Below are positions 38,988-48,625 of a stretch of DNA of 64,000 nucleotides, piece by piece (position 1 is the stretch's first letter; every line of letters begins with the position of its first letter). The notes below the pieces were generated by a model, which saw only the letters and a program-made list of their open reading frames with translations, did not search any database and was not told the DNA's origin. A program made the translations under genes and the position numbers. This DNA is from Sutcliffiella horikoshii DSM 8719 (GTDB taxonomy: Bacteria; Bacillota; Bacilli; Bacillales; Bacillaceae_I): positions 310,001-374,000 of the forward strand of contig LQXN01000066.1 in assembly GCA_001648575.1 (NCBI GenBank), written 5' to 3'.

Positions 38988-40199
38988 ATGATGAAAAAAA
39001 TGATCGGTGGTCTGGTTGCAGCAGTCGGAATACTTGCTTTTAGTGGAACACTTGCACACGCGGATGAAGAAGTGGTGGAAGCTGCCAAGCATGCAACAAA
39101 AAAAACTCAATTGGAAACACGTGAACTCCCGGTTTCCATGGTGAGATTCGCTTTTGATTCAGGTTATACGTTTACTTACCCTGATGCAGTCAGAGGAATT
39201 TATGTGACAGGGCACTCCGCTGGAGGGGAAAGATTCCCGCGTTTACTTGATTTATTGAACAAAACAGACTTGAATGCGATGGTTATCGATATTAAAGATG
39301 ATCATGGATATTTGACGTACATACCGGAAGAAGAAGACTCCCCATTCATGGATATCGCCCAGCCATATATCAAGAATCCTGCAGAAATGATGGAAACCTT
39401 GGAAGAAAACGAGGTATATCCAATTGGTAGAATCGTAGTCTTCAAGGATTCCGTTTTGGCAAAAGCACGCCCTGACTTATCTTTCCAGGAAAACGGGAAA
39501 GTATGGGTGAATGGGCGAGGAGAGGCTTTTGTGAATCCTTTCCTAAAAGAAGTGTGGGATTACAATATTGATATAGCAATTGAAGCAGCGAAAATGGGGT
39601 TCCAAGAAATTCAGTTCGACTATGTCCGTTTTCCTGAAGGCTTTGAAAAGAGAGACACTTCTTTAGAATACAGCTATGGTGAATATAAAGATATGGACAT
39701 GGACAGTGTCCAGAAGCGTGTAGAGTCCGTAACGAATTTTGTTGAGTATGCAAGGGAGAGGCTTGAGCCTTACAATGTCCAGGTTTCAGTGGATATATTC
39801 GGTTATACGGCAACTTTGCCGGAAGCACCGGGGATCGGGCAGAACTTTAGCAGAATCTCTGAGCATGTAGATGTCATTTCTTCTATGATATATCCAAGTC
39901 ACTGGACATCTTACTTTGGAATCGCGAAGCCAGATACGGAACCGTATAAGCTTGTTGCGGAGTATTCCAAATTGGAAAACGCCAAATTGGATGAGTTGGA
40001 AAACAGACCGGTTTCAAGACCATGGATTCAGGATTTTACTGCTTCTTGGCTGGGAGCGGGTAATTATATCCCTTATGGACCAAAAGAAGTGGAAGATCAG
40101 ATCCGAGCTCTCAACGAAAATGGAATTGATGAATACCTGATATGGAATGCAGGCAATTCCTACACAGATGGATTAGATTTTACACCATTGAATGACTAA
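38988..40199 (+). CDS. Secreted putative glycoside hydrolase (DUF4015)
   Basis: A 403-residue exported protein. Signal peptide of about 26 residues ends SGTLAHA before DEE. The body matches the DUF4015 TIM-barrel group: VRGIYVTGHSAGGERFPRLL near 66, MVIDIKDDHGYLTY near 99, EIQFDYVRFPEG near 206 and VSVDIFGYT near 265, with Asp and Glu residues at strand ends typical of glycosidases. Substrate unknown, possibly a wall or matrix polysaccharide. ATG 38988 is followed directly by another ATG; AAGGGAT lies upstream. Monocistronic between two terminators. Confidence 0.85.
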   Translation: MMKKMIGGLVAAVGILAFSGTLAHADEEVVEAAKHATKKTQLETRELPVSMVRFAFDSGYTFTYPDAVRGIYVTGHSAGGERFPRLLDLLNKTDLNAMVIDIKDDHGYLTYIPEEEDSPFMDIAQPYIKNPAEMMETLEENEVYPIGRIVVFKDSVLAKARPDLSFQENGKVWVNGRGEAFVNPFLKEVWDYNIDIAIEAAKMGFQEIQFDYVRFPEGFEKRDTSLEYSYGEYKDMDMDSVQKRVESVTNFVEYARERLEPYNVQVSVDIFGYTATLPEAPGIGQNFSRISEHVDVISSMIYPSHWTSYFGIAKPDTEPYKLVAEYSKLENAKLDELENRPVSRPWIQDFTASWLGAGNYIPYGPKEVEDQIRALNENGIDEYLIWNAGNSYTDGLDFTPLND

Positions 40200-40207
40200 T
40201 AGAAAAA

Positions 40208-40230
40208 AGCTGCCATGAAACTGGCAGCTT
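40208..40230. terminator. Terminator after the DUF4015 gene
   Basis: Arms AAGCTGCC / GGCAGCTT between converging genes, with A and T runs on both sides. Confidence 0.85.
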
Positions 40231-40264
40231 CTTCTATTTGGTTGATTTTCTAGGAAATAGTTCG

Positions 40265-40459
40265 TTACTTATTTTTACCGCCGACACTTTTCCAACCAGC
40301 CTGCATGTTTGCTGACTTATCAAAGCTTTCAGAGCCTTTTTTCCTTCCGAATACCTTTTCCCCGATACCATTTGTCAGAACTCCCATTACTGCAGTAATA
40401 CCAATTACCAATATTGCTACGATTGTGAAATCAATAAAATATCCGATCAAACCATACAT
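40265..40459 (-). CDS. Small membrane protein, unknown
   Basis: A 64-residue protein with one or two helices (about 3-33, MYGLIGYFIDFTIVAILVIG onward), then a basic segment GRKKGSESFDKSANMQAGW. AAAGGGGATG lies before the ATG. No family recognised. It is divergent from yjbC and convergent with the DUF4015 gene. Confidence 0.65.
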   Translation of the reverse strand: MYGLIGYFIDFTIVAILVIGITAVMGVLTNGIGEKVFGRKKGSESFDKSANMQAGWKSVGGKNK

Positions 40460-40619
40460 CCCCTTTGCAGTATGTAATCGTATTCAAAATCCTTTATGGT
40501 TCTATTGTAGGCTATGTTTAGGAGAAAAGAAAGAGGGTATATTAACACTGAGGTCTGTTCAAGTTTGTTATACTTGAAGTGTACATAGAGATATAAAGAA
40601 AGGGGAGTTTACTAACAGA

Positions 40620-41195
40620 ATGAATTGGTATGAAAAATTAAATCAATATTTTCCAGTGGAAGAAATGAAATCCAGAGAACATATGGAGCTGCTTTTGAAA
40701 GAAAAAGGGGATATCTATCATAAAGATGAAGGGAAATTTCATGTATTGATGTATGTGGAATTGGAAAACTTTATCTTTATCGATTACTTGTTTGTTTCAA
40801 AAGATGCTCGGGGAATGGGGCTAGGACATAAGCTCCTGGACAAGATGAAAGAAAAAGGCAAGCCGATCATTTTAGAAGTTGAACCTGTGGATTATGAAGA
40901 TACAGATACAGAAAAGCGGCTTCGTTTTTATAAGAGAGAAGGGTTTGAACATGCATCCTCGATTGGGTATAGACGTCGCTCTCTTGCAACAAAAGAGGTG
41001 AATGCGATGGAAATCTTATATTGGTCACCGACCGATGCAGGGGAAGAAGCCATTTATCAAGGAATGAAGGCTACATACGAGCAAGTTCATACATATAAAG
41101 ATAAAGAACTCTATGGTGAATCTTATGAAGAAGTAGAAAAAGTGCTTACTTATGAGGAAGACGAGGACAATGAGGATATTTTATCAAAGTTGTGA
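40620..41195 (+). CDS. yjbC: YjbC, GNAT-type acetyltransferase
   Basis: A 191-residue protein close in size to B. subtilis YjbC. The GNAT core is visible: FIFIDYLFVSKDARGMGLGHKLLDKM at about 50-75, then a charged C-terminal domain unique to the YjbC group (YWSPTDAGEEAIYQGMKATYEQVHTYKDKEL). In B. subtilis yjbC is co-transcribed with spx; here a terminator and three foreign genes separate them. AAAGGGGAG lies 12 bases before the ATG. Confidence 0.9.
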   Translation: MNWYEKLNQYFPVEEMKSREHMELLLKEKGDIYHKDEGKFHVLMYVELENFIFIDYLFVSKDARGMGLGHKLLDKMKEKGKPIILEVEPVDYEDTDTEKRLRFYKREGFEHASSIGYRRRSLATKEVNAMEILYWSPTDAGEEAIYQGMKATYEQVHTYKDKELYGESYEEVEKVLTYEEDEDNEDILSKL

Positions 41196-41200
41196 AAATA

Positions 41201-41249
41201 AAAGAGGACACCGCATGGGAAGCTTCATCATTCCATGCGGTGTCCTCTT
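41201..41249. terminator. Bidirectional terminator after yjbC
   Basis: Arms AAGAGGACACCGCATGG / CCATGCGGTGTCCTCTT, 17 base pairs, between converging genes. Confidence 0.93.
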
Positions 41250-41250
41250 G

Positions 41251-41982
41251 TTATTCTTGTCTGTTTTCGAATGCTTTTTTCATCAACAGTGTAATTTCTG
41301 AGTAACCTCTATCATTAGGATGGATGTCATCTTTTGTGATGTGGGTCCATTCTGATTCGTTCCCTTGAAATGCTTCATAAGGGTCAATGACGAGCGTCTT
41401 TTCATCTTCTGCATATTCCTCGATAAAGCCATTAAATAATGGGGCGTACTTTGCTCCAAGCTCCGTAAATTCATGACCATTAGGATAAGGATTATATAAA
41501 CCTAAAAGTATGATTGTTGCATCAGGATTCAAATCCCGCAGCAACTTGTAGGTTTCTTGATAGGTTCTTTTCAATATTTCCATCCGCAAGTTGAGTGCAG
41601 ATTCATCTTCACCATCTGGTACAGAGCGTATGGTTTGCAGAAAGTCATTGCCTCCAATCGAGACGGAAATGACTCCAGCTGTCTTCAGGCGATTTTGCAA
41701 GGCTTCATCTGCGTTCAGCAGTGCCAGTAGTCCGGTCGAAGATAGACCGGGAATACCGTAATTTTCAACCGTTACATTTTTGTCCCTGCGCAAATATTTT
41801 GTGAATTGGGGGACGAATCCGTGAATGCGTAAGTGATTCTCTTCGGAGGAGCCTAGACCTGCCGTCAATGAATCCCCTATGGCGATGTATGTGACCTGCT
41901 TAGGGGATTCCGCTATTGCGGGAGGATAAAAAAGCAAGCTTGAAACAATCAATATCACAGCCATACTCCATTTTTTCAACAT
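41251..41982 (-). CDS. Secreted SGNH (GDSL) lipase/esterase
   Basis: A 243-residue exported hydrolase. Signal peptide about 1-24 (ending PPAIA). SGNH blocks: GDSLTAG with nucleophile S38, GLSSTG, GGNDF with the oxyanion Asn, and DIHPNDRGY with the catalytic Asp/His pair. Substrate unknown; relatives include LipC-type esterases. ATG 41982 is preferred because GGGAGAGG lies 9 bases before it; ATG 41991 abuts that site. It lies just downstream of the RND pump genes on the same strand. Confidence 0.88.
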   Translation of the reverse strand: MLKKWSMAVILIVSSLLFYPPAIAESPKQVTYIAIGDSLTAGLGSSEENHLRIHGFVPQFTKYLRRDKNVTVENYGIPGLSSTGLLALLNADEALQNRLKTAGVISVSIGGNDFLQTIRSVPDGEDESALNLRMEILKRTYQETYKLLRDLNPDATIILLGLYNPYPNGHEFTELGAKYAPLFNGFIEEYAEDEKTLVIDPYEAFQGNESEWTHITKDDIHPNDRGYSEITLLMKKAFENRQE

Positions 41983-42006
41983 GCCCCTCATCCTCTCCCT
42001 AATAAG

Positions 42007-45000
42007 TTAGACATCTAGTTTTTCCGACTTTTTCAATCTTCTTTTTTCCTTATAAGCATCAAACAAATAATATACGACAGGTATTAAAAGCAATGTAATG
42101 ATGGTAGCGAAACTTAACCCGAATACAATTACAATTGCCATCGGTTGTTGTATCTCCATTCCTTCTCCGAAGCCAAGTGTCAACGGAATCAACCCTAATA
42201 TGGTAGTTAAAGCGGTCATGAAAATCGGTCTTAAACGAGTTGGCCCTGCAATTAGAATTGCTTCCCATGTTGTTTTACCGTCCCGCTTCATCATATTCAC
42301 ATAGTCTACAAACACGATGGCATTGTTGACGACAATGCCTGTGAGTATGAGCATCCCAACGAGTGATCCGACACCAAGAGGCTGCGAGGTTACAAGAAGG
42401 CCGAATATGATTCCGATGATGGTTAAAGGTACTGCAAACATGATTATGAATGGATAGAAATAGGATTCAAACTGGCCGGCCATTACCATATAGACGAGTA
42501 CAACGGCAAGTGCCAATGCACCACCAAGCTTGAAGAAAGCGTCATTCATTTGCTCATCCTGTCCGCCGATGGTTATCTTATATTGATTGTTGGGGATGTA
42601 GATGTTTTCTTTCAACGTTTTTTCTACATCATCAATGACACTTCCTAGATCCCGGTTAACGATGTCTGCGTTTACGGTGATTTCCCGGTTTCGATTCGTC
42701 CGGGAGATTTGGCTTGGTCCCTGACCCCTTTCAATGGTTGCTACCGCTTGAAGAGGGATATTTTCACCAGTAGGTGTATTGATCAGAAGCTTTTCTAAAT
42801 CTTCTATAGATGCCGTGTAAGTATCTTCAATGGTCAAGCGAATATCAAGTTCGGCCCCATCACGGGCCATCCTTGTGGCAACAAGCCCTTTGGTGGCACT
42901 TGAGACCGCTGAAGCAATTTGGCTGCTTCCAATACCGAATTGGCTAGCTTTCACCCTGTCGATATCTACAACGATTTCAGGATTGCCCTCTGTATAATTT
43001 GATGCTGGCTCCCGGATTCCTTCAATTTCAGATAAAAGGTCGACTGTATCATCTGCCAACGCTTTAAGAGTGGTTAGATCCGGTCCGGTGATACTTAATG
43101 AAACAGGGTTTTGAGAAAATCCTGAATCCCCTGAGGAGAGTCTAATCTCTGCTCCAGGTATATTTTCAAGCTTTTGCCTAACAACATCCCCGATCACTTT
43201 ATCAGAGCGGCTCCGTTCCGTAACCGGTGTTAGAAGAATACTGTAGTTCGCACGGTTAGTTTGTGTTCCTGCAGAAACGGAGAAGTTGTCTGTTCCACCG
43301 ACCGTTACAAAAGCAAGGTCAATTTCAGAGATTTCTTCCAATCTTTCATCAATTTCTTCCATCACATCATACGTGGCATCAAGTGAAGCCCCATCTGGTA
43401 ACCGTACGGTCATGGAAAGGAAACTTTGATCTTGCTGTGGCAGAAACTCTTTTCCGATAAAAGGAATACCGGCTAAGGATACCAGAAATAAAATGAAAAT
43501 AGATGTTACGGTTTTCTTTGGGTTTCGCAATGCTTTTTCCAATATGGAACGGTACCAGTTTGTGAATCCTGTAAACCGTTCTTCAAAACGGGATGTACTA
43601 GTGTTTACTTTTAACAGAAGCGAAGAAAACAACGGTACGATGATCAAAGCTGTAAATAATGATGCAAGTAAAGAAAACGAAACAACCAGTGCCAGGGGCT
43701 TGAACAGTTGTGCGGCCAACCCATCCACAAATACAATAGGGAGGAAAACAATTACTGTTGTCAAAGTTGAAGCGATAATGGCAGGGCCGACCTCGCTTGT
43801 TCCTTCAATGGCTGCATCCTTCATGGAATAGCCTTTTTGCCGCAGCCGATAAATGTTTTCGAGAATGACGATCGCGTTATCCACCATCATTCCGATTCCG
43901 AGTGCAAGTCCACCTAAGGTCAATAGATTCAATGTCTGGCCACTGAAGTACATAAAGATGAATGTGGCAACAATGGAAACAGGAATCGAGAACAAAATGA
44001 TTAAGGTACTGCGTATATTCCTTAAAAAGAAGAATAGAACCAGAGCGGCAAGCAAACTACCGACAATCATGTTGGTCGCCACTGCACGAATCGACTTTTC
44101 AATAAATTCACTTTGATCAAAAATAGGTTTGATTTCCACACCTGGAGGTAGTGTTTTCCTTATTTCCTCCAACTTATTCTCTATATCGTTGGCAACTGTC
44201 ACGGTATTGCTACCGGACTGCTTCAAAATGGACATCCCGACAGCTGGGTCCCCGTTCAGATAACTTAACTGGGTAGTAGGTTGCAAAGTTTCTTTCACTT
44301 CACCGAGCTGGTCTAACTGGATGACTCCTTTGGAAGTAGGAATGGGAAGTGTTTGAATATCAAGAATGGATTGATATTCCCCAGTGATCCTGATTGGAAG
44401 GTTTTGATTTTGATCTGTCAGGGATCCTCCTGGCAGGTTCAAGTTTTCAGATGCGATGATCTGTTGTAATTGATCAATTGAAATGTCAAAGGAAGACAGG
44501 GCGTTTGGATCTAATGTGATCCGGATTTCATTTTCAGCGCCGCCTTCCACCGAAATGGAGGCAATTCCGTCCACACTGCTTAATTGAGGTTCTATATCCT
44601 GTTCTGCCAATTGCTTGGCCTGGGTCATTTCTCCAGAAGGATCCGTTATGGCGAGCTGCACGATTGGAAGGTCACTTGGGTTAAAACGAAGTACCCGTGG
44701 CAAATTCGCACCAGGCGGCAAAAAGTCCCTGACAGAATCAATGCGCTCCCGCATATCCAAAGAGGCAAAGTCCATGTCCGTGCCCCAGGTAAAGGATACG
44801 AGGACAAGTGAACCTCCTGTGCGCGAAATGGATGTAACGGATTCTACATTTGGGAGGGTACTCATGGCATCCTCCAAAGGAGATGAGATAAGGTTCTCAA
44901 TCTCCTCCGGGCCGGCCCCCTCATAAGTGGTGGTGACTGCTACAATGGGAAACGTCAGCTCCGGAAACAAATCGACCGGCATTCCGCGCATGCTGACGGC

Positions 45001-45075
45001 ACCTAGAATTAACATAAGGATGATTACCATTGACATGGCAATTGGTCGTAATACAGAAAGCTTCGCAATTTTCAT
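42007..45075 (-). CDS. RND family efflux pump, AcrB/SwrC type
   Basis: Twelve-helix proton-driven exporter of 1022 residues, HAE1/HME-like, closest in setting to B. subtilis SwrC (YerP). The first large extracytoplasmic loop lies between helices 1 and 2, and the second between helices 7 and 8. The proton-relay helix LGGLALGIGMMVDNAIVILEN carries the conserved Asp. The C-terminus ends in the charged KEKRRLKKSEK tail. The adaptor gene lies 13 bases upstream. In a Gram-positive the pair must export across one membrane, typically surfactants or hydrophobic drugs. The ribosome site is weak (GTGAGTGA). Confidence 0.93.
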   Translation of the reverse strand: MKIAKLSVLRPIAMSMVIILMLILGAVSMRGMPVDLFPELTFPIVAVTTTYEGAGPEEIENLISSPLEDAMSTLPNVESVTSISRTGGSLVLVSFTWGTDMDFASLDMRERIDSVRDFLPPGANLPRVLRFNPSDLPIVQLAITDPSGEMTQAKQLAEQDIEPQLSSVDGIASISVEGGAENEIRITLDPNALSSFDISIDQLQQIIASENLNLPGGSLTDQNQNLPIRITGEYQSILDIQTLPIPTSKGVIQLDQLGEVKETLQPTTQLSYLNGDPAVGMSILKQSGSNTVTVANDIENKLEEIRKTLPPGVEIKPIFDQSEFIEKSIRAVATNMIVGSLLAALVLFFFLRNIRSTLIILFSIPVSIVATFIFMYFSGQTLNLLTLGGLALGIGMMVDNAIVILENIYRLRQKGYSMKDAAIEGTSEVGPAIIASTLTTVIVFLPIVFVDGLAAQLFKPLALVVSFSLLASLFTALIIVPLFSSLLLKVNTSTSRFEERFTGFTNWYRSILEKALRNPKKTVTSIFILFLVSLAGIPFIGKEFLPQQDQSFLSMTVRLPDGASLDATYDVMEEIDERLEEISEIDLAFVTVGGTDNFSVSAGTQTNRANYSILLTPVTERSRSDKVIGDVVRQKLENIPGAEIRLSSGDSGFSQNPVSLSITGPDLTTLKALADDTVDLLSEIEGIREPASNYTEGNPEIVVDIDRVKASQFGIGSSQIASAVSSATKGLVATRMARDGAELDIRLTIEDTYTASIEDLEKLLINTPTGENIPLQAVATIERGQGPSQISRTNRNREITVNADIVNRDLGSVIDDVEKTLKENIYIPNNQYKITIGGQDEQMNDAFFKLGGALALAVVLVYMVMAGQFESYFYPFIIMFAVPLTIIGIIFGLLVTSQPLGVGSLVGMLILTGIVVNNAIVFVDYVNMMKRDGKTTWEAILIAGPTRLRPIFMTALTTILGLIPLTLGFGEGMEIQQPMAIVIVFGLSFATIITLLLIPVVYYLFDAYKEKRRLKKSEKLDV

Positions 45076-45088
45076 TTATTAGGTTCAC

Positions 45089-46309
45089 TCACTTTTTTTG
45101 TTCTAAAATTTCGGCACCGTCTTTTAAGCGTTCTTTACCATTAACTGCTACTGTTTGTCCTTTTTTCAAGCCTTCGATAATCTGCATAAACTCATTATCT
45201 CTAAAACCAGTGGTGACATCCTGTCTAACTGCTTTGCCTTCTTCAATGACGTACACGTAAGGATTGGCTTCTTCATATAGGATGGCGTCCATAGGAACAA
45301 CTGTCTGTGCTTCAAGGTTATCAACTGCAACAAAAGCGGTTGCCCTCATTCCGCCTTTAATTTCTAGCTCTGTATTACTTACTGGAATGGTGACTGAAAA
45401 CATATTCGTCTGTTGGTTGACCGTCGGAGAAACAGTTTCAATTTTTGATTCATAAGAATCTGGCAATCCTTCAAACGAGACAGTCGCATCCAGCCCATCC
45501 TTCAGTTTACTTACTTGGTAACTGTTCACTTGGAAGGTGGCAGCGATATTATCCAATTGAATTACCGTACCGATTGGAACATTGGGAGAAGCAATACCAT
45601 CGGCAACCACATTCAACTCTGAAATGATTCCATCTATCGGACTAGTGATGGAGGTAGCTTCCGCCATCTGCTGGGCTTGTTTCAACCCTTGGCGCGCTTG
45701 GTTAAGCTGTGCTTCCATTTCCATCGTGTTAAATGTCGGCATTTGTTGGACCTGGCTGGCAGCGTTTGCTAGTTGTGCCTGCTTGACCATGACATCGACT
45801 GTACTTTGCACTAAGTCCAATGAAGTAACGGCACCGGTATCCACACCATCCAAAAGAGCTTGAGATTTTTCTAAACTTTGGTTTAATTCTTCCTGTAACT
45901 TGGGTATATCAGAAAGAGAGGCCTGATTTTCAGCTGCCTGTTGCATTTCTTTCATTTTTGAAAGGGCATTTTCTAATTCTGTTACTGCACTTTGAGCCTG
46001 ATTGACCTGCTCGGTTGCAGCCTCAGAATCCAAGGTGACAATCAAATCGCCCTTTTTTACTATATCACCAATTTTTACATGAACGGTTTCAACGGTAAGG
46101 GGGGAAGTAGTTAGGAGTGGTACTTGTGTTTCCGGTACAGCTAGTCCGACCAGTTCAATGGTATTGCTAATGTTTTTTTCAGTAACTTCAGCCACTGTGA
46201 CCGGGATTTTATTGGACTCTGTATTCTGGCTTGTAATCTCTTTCTGACTGCAAGCGGTTGAAAATAAAAGCACGAACATAGCTGGAAGCAGCCAATATTT
46301 TTTCAACAT
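45089..46309 (-). CDS. RND efflux adaptor (membrane-fusion) lipoprotein
   Basis: Periplasmic-adaptor-like protein of 406 residues anchored as a lipoprotein: signal sequence to the lipobox FSTAC, C20. The lipoyl/barrel-sandwich halves flank a long coiled-coil hairpin (about 95-205, rich in Gln, Ala and Glu). A beta-barrel follows, with a C-terminal MP domain ending NGKERLKDGAEI. First gene of the pump operon; GAGGTG precedes the ATG. No regulator gene or outer-membrane partner is nearby. Confidence 0.92.
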   Translation of the reverse strand: MLKKYWLLPAMFVLLFSTACSQKEITSQNTESNKIPVTVAEVTEKNISNTIELVGLAVPETQVPLLTTSPLTVETVHVKIGDIVKKGDLIVTLDSEAATEQVNQAQSAVTELENALSKMKEMQQAAENQASLSDIPKLQEELNQSLEKSQALLDGVDTGAVTSLDLVQSTVDVMVKQAQLANAASQVQQMPTFNTMEMEAQLNQARQGLKQAQQMAEATSITSPIDGIISELNVVADGIASPNVPIGTVIQLDNIAATFQVNSYQVSKLKDGLDATVSFEGLPDSYESKIETVSPTVNQQTNMFSVTIPVSNTELEIKGGMRATAFVAVDNLEAQTVVPMDAILYEEANPYVYVIEEGKAVRQDVTTGFRDNEFMQIIEGLKKGQTVAVNGKERLKDGAEILEQKK

Positions 46310-46540
46310 CTATCACCTCATACTTATCTTGTCTAATTATAAAACTAACATGTATTACAAACCCTTACAATTACTAACTATCGAACGGTATTCGAAAGAG
46401 TGTAATTGTTACCACTTTGTGAACATTAAAAAAAGAATGAGAACTAATTTCATTTATATGAAACCTTCATGGACAACCAAACGTCTGTATATATGTAACC
46501 CAAGAAATAAGATGAATTATTTAAGTGGTCTATTATACCC

Positions 46541-46671
46541 CCTGTAGATTGAAGTGGAGGGTGTGAGACTCCTGCGGGGGAGTAACGGTTGGTTGAGACC
46601 CCACAGGCGAAGCCGAGGAGGCTCAAACACCGTCCCGCGGAAAGCGAACACCCCGAACGGAAATCTACAGG
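46541..46671 (+). repeat. Bacillaceae intergenic repeat, copy D (forward)
   Basis: Ends CCTGTAGATT / AATCTACAGG: both arms differ from copy C at matching positions, so pairing is kept. Internal blocks GAGACTCCTGCGGGG, TTGAGACCCCACAGGCGAAG, GAGGAGGCTCAAAC and CCCGCGGAAAGCGAA are present. The 573-base stretch between the RND adaptor and spx (46310-46882) otherwise holds a TATAAT at 46764-46769, the likely -10 of spx, without a good -35. Confidence 0.88.
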
Positions 46672-46882
46672 CGTTAAAGCAGTTAAGAAAGATGAAAATT
46701 TGAACATGCTGTGACAACTTGTCCGACTTTTAAAATACTATACCTTTTTAGTCGGAAATCGTGTATAATAAACAATAGATATTACTTCTTTAGAGTAATT
46801 TCAAATTGAGAGCGATTCACAATTAGAAACGTTCAGCATGTTCTTTTCGAATAATACTAGATAAAAAAGGAGAGGAAAGTTC

Positions 46883-47281
46883 ATGGTAACCCTATATACA
46901 TCTCCAAGTTGTACTTCTTGTCGTAAAGCAAAAAATTGGTTAGAAGAACATAACATTCCATATACAGAAAGAAATATTTTCTCAGAATCCTTATCTATCG
47001 ATGAGATCAAGGAAATCTTACGAATGACGGAAGACGGAACAGATGAGATCATTTCCACTAGATCTAAAATCTTCCAAAAACTGAATATAAATGTAGAAGC
47101 AATGCCGCTTCAAGAATTATATTCTGTCATCAAAGAACACCCGGGTCTGTTGAGAAGACCAATCATCATAGATGAAAAACGACTTCAAGTAGGGTACAAC
47201 GAAGATGAAATACGCCGCTTCTTACCAAGAAAAGTAAGAACGTTCCAATTAAGAGAAGCACAACGATTAGTAAACAGCTAA
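46883..47281 (+). CDS. spx: Spx, global regulator of thiol stress
   Basis: ArsC-like protein of 132 residues, the normal length is 131, that binds the RNA polymerase alpha subunit C-terminal domain and redirects transcription under disulfide stress. The redox switch CxxC is C10-C13 ([11 protein letters not shown]). The conserved [26 protein letters not shown] segment follows. Degraded by ClpXP with the help of SpxH, encoded at 55152-56024. AGGAGAGGAAAG precedes the ATG. Confidence 0.97.
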   Translation: MVTLYTSPSCTSCRKAKNWLEEHNIPYTERNIFSESLSIDEIKEILRMTEDGTDEIISTRSKIFQKLNINVEAMPLQELYSVIKEHPGLLRRPIIIDEKRLQVGYNEDEIRRFLPRKVRTFQLREAQRLVNS

Positions 47282-47286
47282 TATAA

Positions 47287-47322
47287 AAAACTTCTGCATG
47301 CATTCCATGCAGAAGTTTTTTT
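47287..47322. terminator. Bidirectional terminator between spx and the TerC gene
   Basis: Arms AAAACTTCTGCATG / CATGCAGAAGTTTT, five-base loop, T-run. Confidence 0.9.
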
Positions 47323-47350
47323 ATCCTGAATCATAATTCGGCAAAAACTT

Positions 47351-48013
47351 TCAGCGCATTTTAAAAAGCTTTCTCTTATGCACCAAAGTAAAAAATAAAA
47401 CACATAATATCAGTATAAATGGAAAAAACATATGCCAGTCACCAGTTGGAAGCATAACAGCAACACGAGGTTCACTGATAATCATCTTACCGGCAGTATA
47501 GCATAGGATGCTTGCTCCAAAATAAATAATTATAGGATATTTCTCCATTGCCACTAATATAATCTTACTCCCCCATATAATTATTGGAATGGAAAATACC
47601 AAGCCAATGATCACCAAATAAAAATTACCGTGTGCAGCACCAGCTACAGCCATGACATTATCTATTCCCATCACAATATCGGCGACCACGATAGTCTTAA
47701 TGGCGACTGCAAGGGAACTGCTGCCCTTTATAAGCTTTTCTTCCCCATGGTCGATAATAAGTTGTACAGCTATATAGATTAACAATACTCCACCGACAAA
47801 TTGGAGAAATGGAATTGCCAAAAGATAGACTGCACCAACAGTAAGAATGATCCTGCAAAAAATAGCCAACAATGTTCCGATAATTATTGCTTTGTTCCGG
47901 TAGCGTTCGGGAAGGTTTCTGCATGCTAATGCTATGACAATAGCGTTATCTCCACCGAGTACAATATCAATGCCTATTATGATAAGAATGGAAGTAATCA
48001 GTTCCAGCTCCAC
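47351..48013 (-). CDS. yjbE: TerC family membrane protein YjbE
   Basis: Integral membrane protein of 220 residues with seven predicted helices. The TerC signature pairs are visible: IDIVLGGDNAIVIALA near 15-30 and VADIVMGIDNVMAVAGA near 110-126, with Asp residues that in relatives bind metal. Some Bacillus TerC proteins export manganese for secreted enzymes; whether this one does is not known. GTG start with AAGGGGCG upstream. Convergent with spx, as in B. subtilis. Confidence 0.9.
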   Translation of the reverse strand: MELELITSILIIIGIDIVLGGDNAIVIALACRNLPERYRNKAIIIGTLLAIFCRIILTVGAVYLLAIPFLQFVGGVLLIYIAVQLIIDHGEEKLIKGSSSLAVAIKTIVVADIVMGIDNVMAVAGAAHGNFYLVIIGLVFSIPIIIWGSKIILVAMEKYPIIIYFGASILCYTAGKMIISEPRVAVMLPTGDWHMFFPFILILCVLFFTLVHKRKLFKMR

Positions 48014-48070
48014 TATATCGCCCCTTCTTGTCCCAGTCCTATATAAATATAGTGGTGTAGGAGGGATAAT

Positions 48071-48115
48071 ATGACTGTTTTATCCGTTAAGGATGGCAGA
48101 GTGATTTTCGTATAG
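48071..48115 (+). CDS. Possible 14-residue leader peptide
   Basis: ATG with a near-perfect ribosome site (TAGGAGGG, 5 bases upstream), reading MTVLSVKDGRVIFV then TAG. It could be a leader peptide, the remnant of a lost gene or chance. No family is known. Confidence 0.2.
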   Translation: MTVLSVKDGRVIFV

Positions 48116-48227
48116 GTGCATGTATATGATACATTCGAATGCCATTATAAGATCTGTGGTTTTGCAAGGTTAGGCATTTTAACGATTTTTGAAATTGTGA
48201 GCATTTTTGTTTCCATTCTTCCTTTTT

Positions 48228-48256
48228 TTATCATAAAATAACAGTACAAGTATAAT
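48228..48256 (+). promoter_or_regulatory. Candidate mecA promoter
   Basis: TTATCA, 17-base spacer and a consensus TATAAT, implying a long 5' untranslated region for mecA. Confidence 0.4.
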
Positions 48257-48625
48257 TCTTTGTAGTACAATGTGCTTTATCTATGCTGCGGTCATGGTAC
48301 AGCTTAGTAGGCTGGGTACTTGAGGTCATAAATTGTCTCTAACCGGGATGCACACTATCTATGTTTTTTGCTTAATGGACCGGAACCAACCGCATTCGCT
48401 TTTCTTTTTGCATAGAATTCAGGTTTACTCACTATGCTAAATGGATAAATTGAAACAATAAGGTATAAGAAAATTTGTGGAGGGTCCCTTCCAAGGAAAG
48501 ACGGAGGAAAATGAGGAGCGGACAATAAGAGACTGACATATCTCATGGAAGAAATTCCCCATTGTGAGGTTTGTTCGAAAAAGAGCACGCTAATCATTTA
48601 CCTATTCAGAAGGGAGTTGTTAAGA

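Larger units (their letters stand above)
48014..48625. other. Gene-poor region upstream of mecA
   Basis: 612 bases. It holds a 14-codon frame at 48071, a candidate promoter (TTATCA, 17-base spacer, TATAAT at 48228-48256) and, if that promoter is used, a mecA leader of about 360 bases. No known riboswitch motif was recognised. A TTGAAA at about 48450 has no matching -10. Confidence 0.4.
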
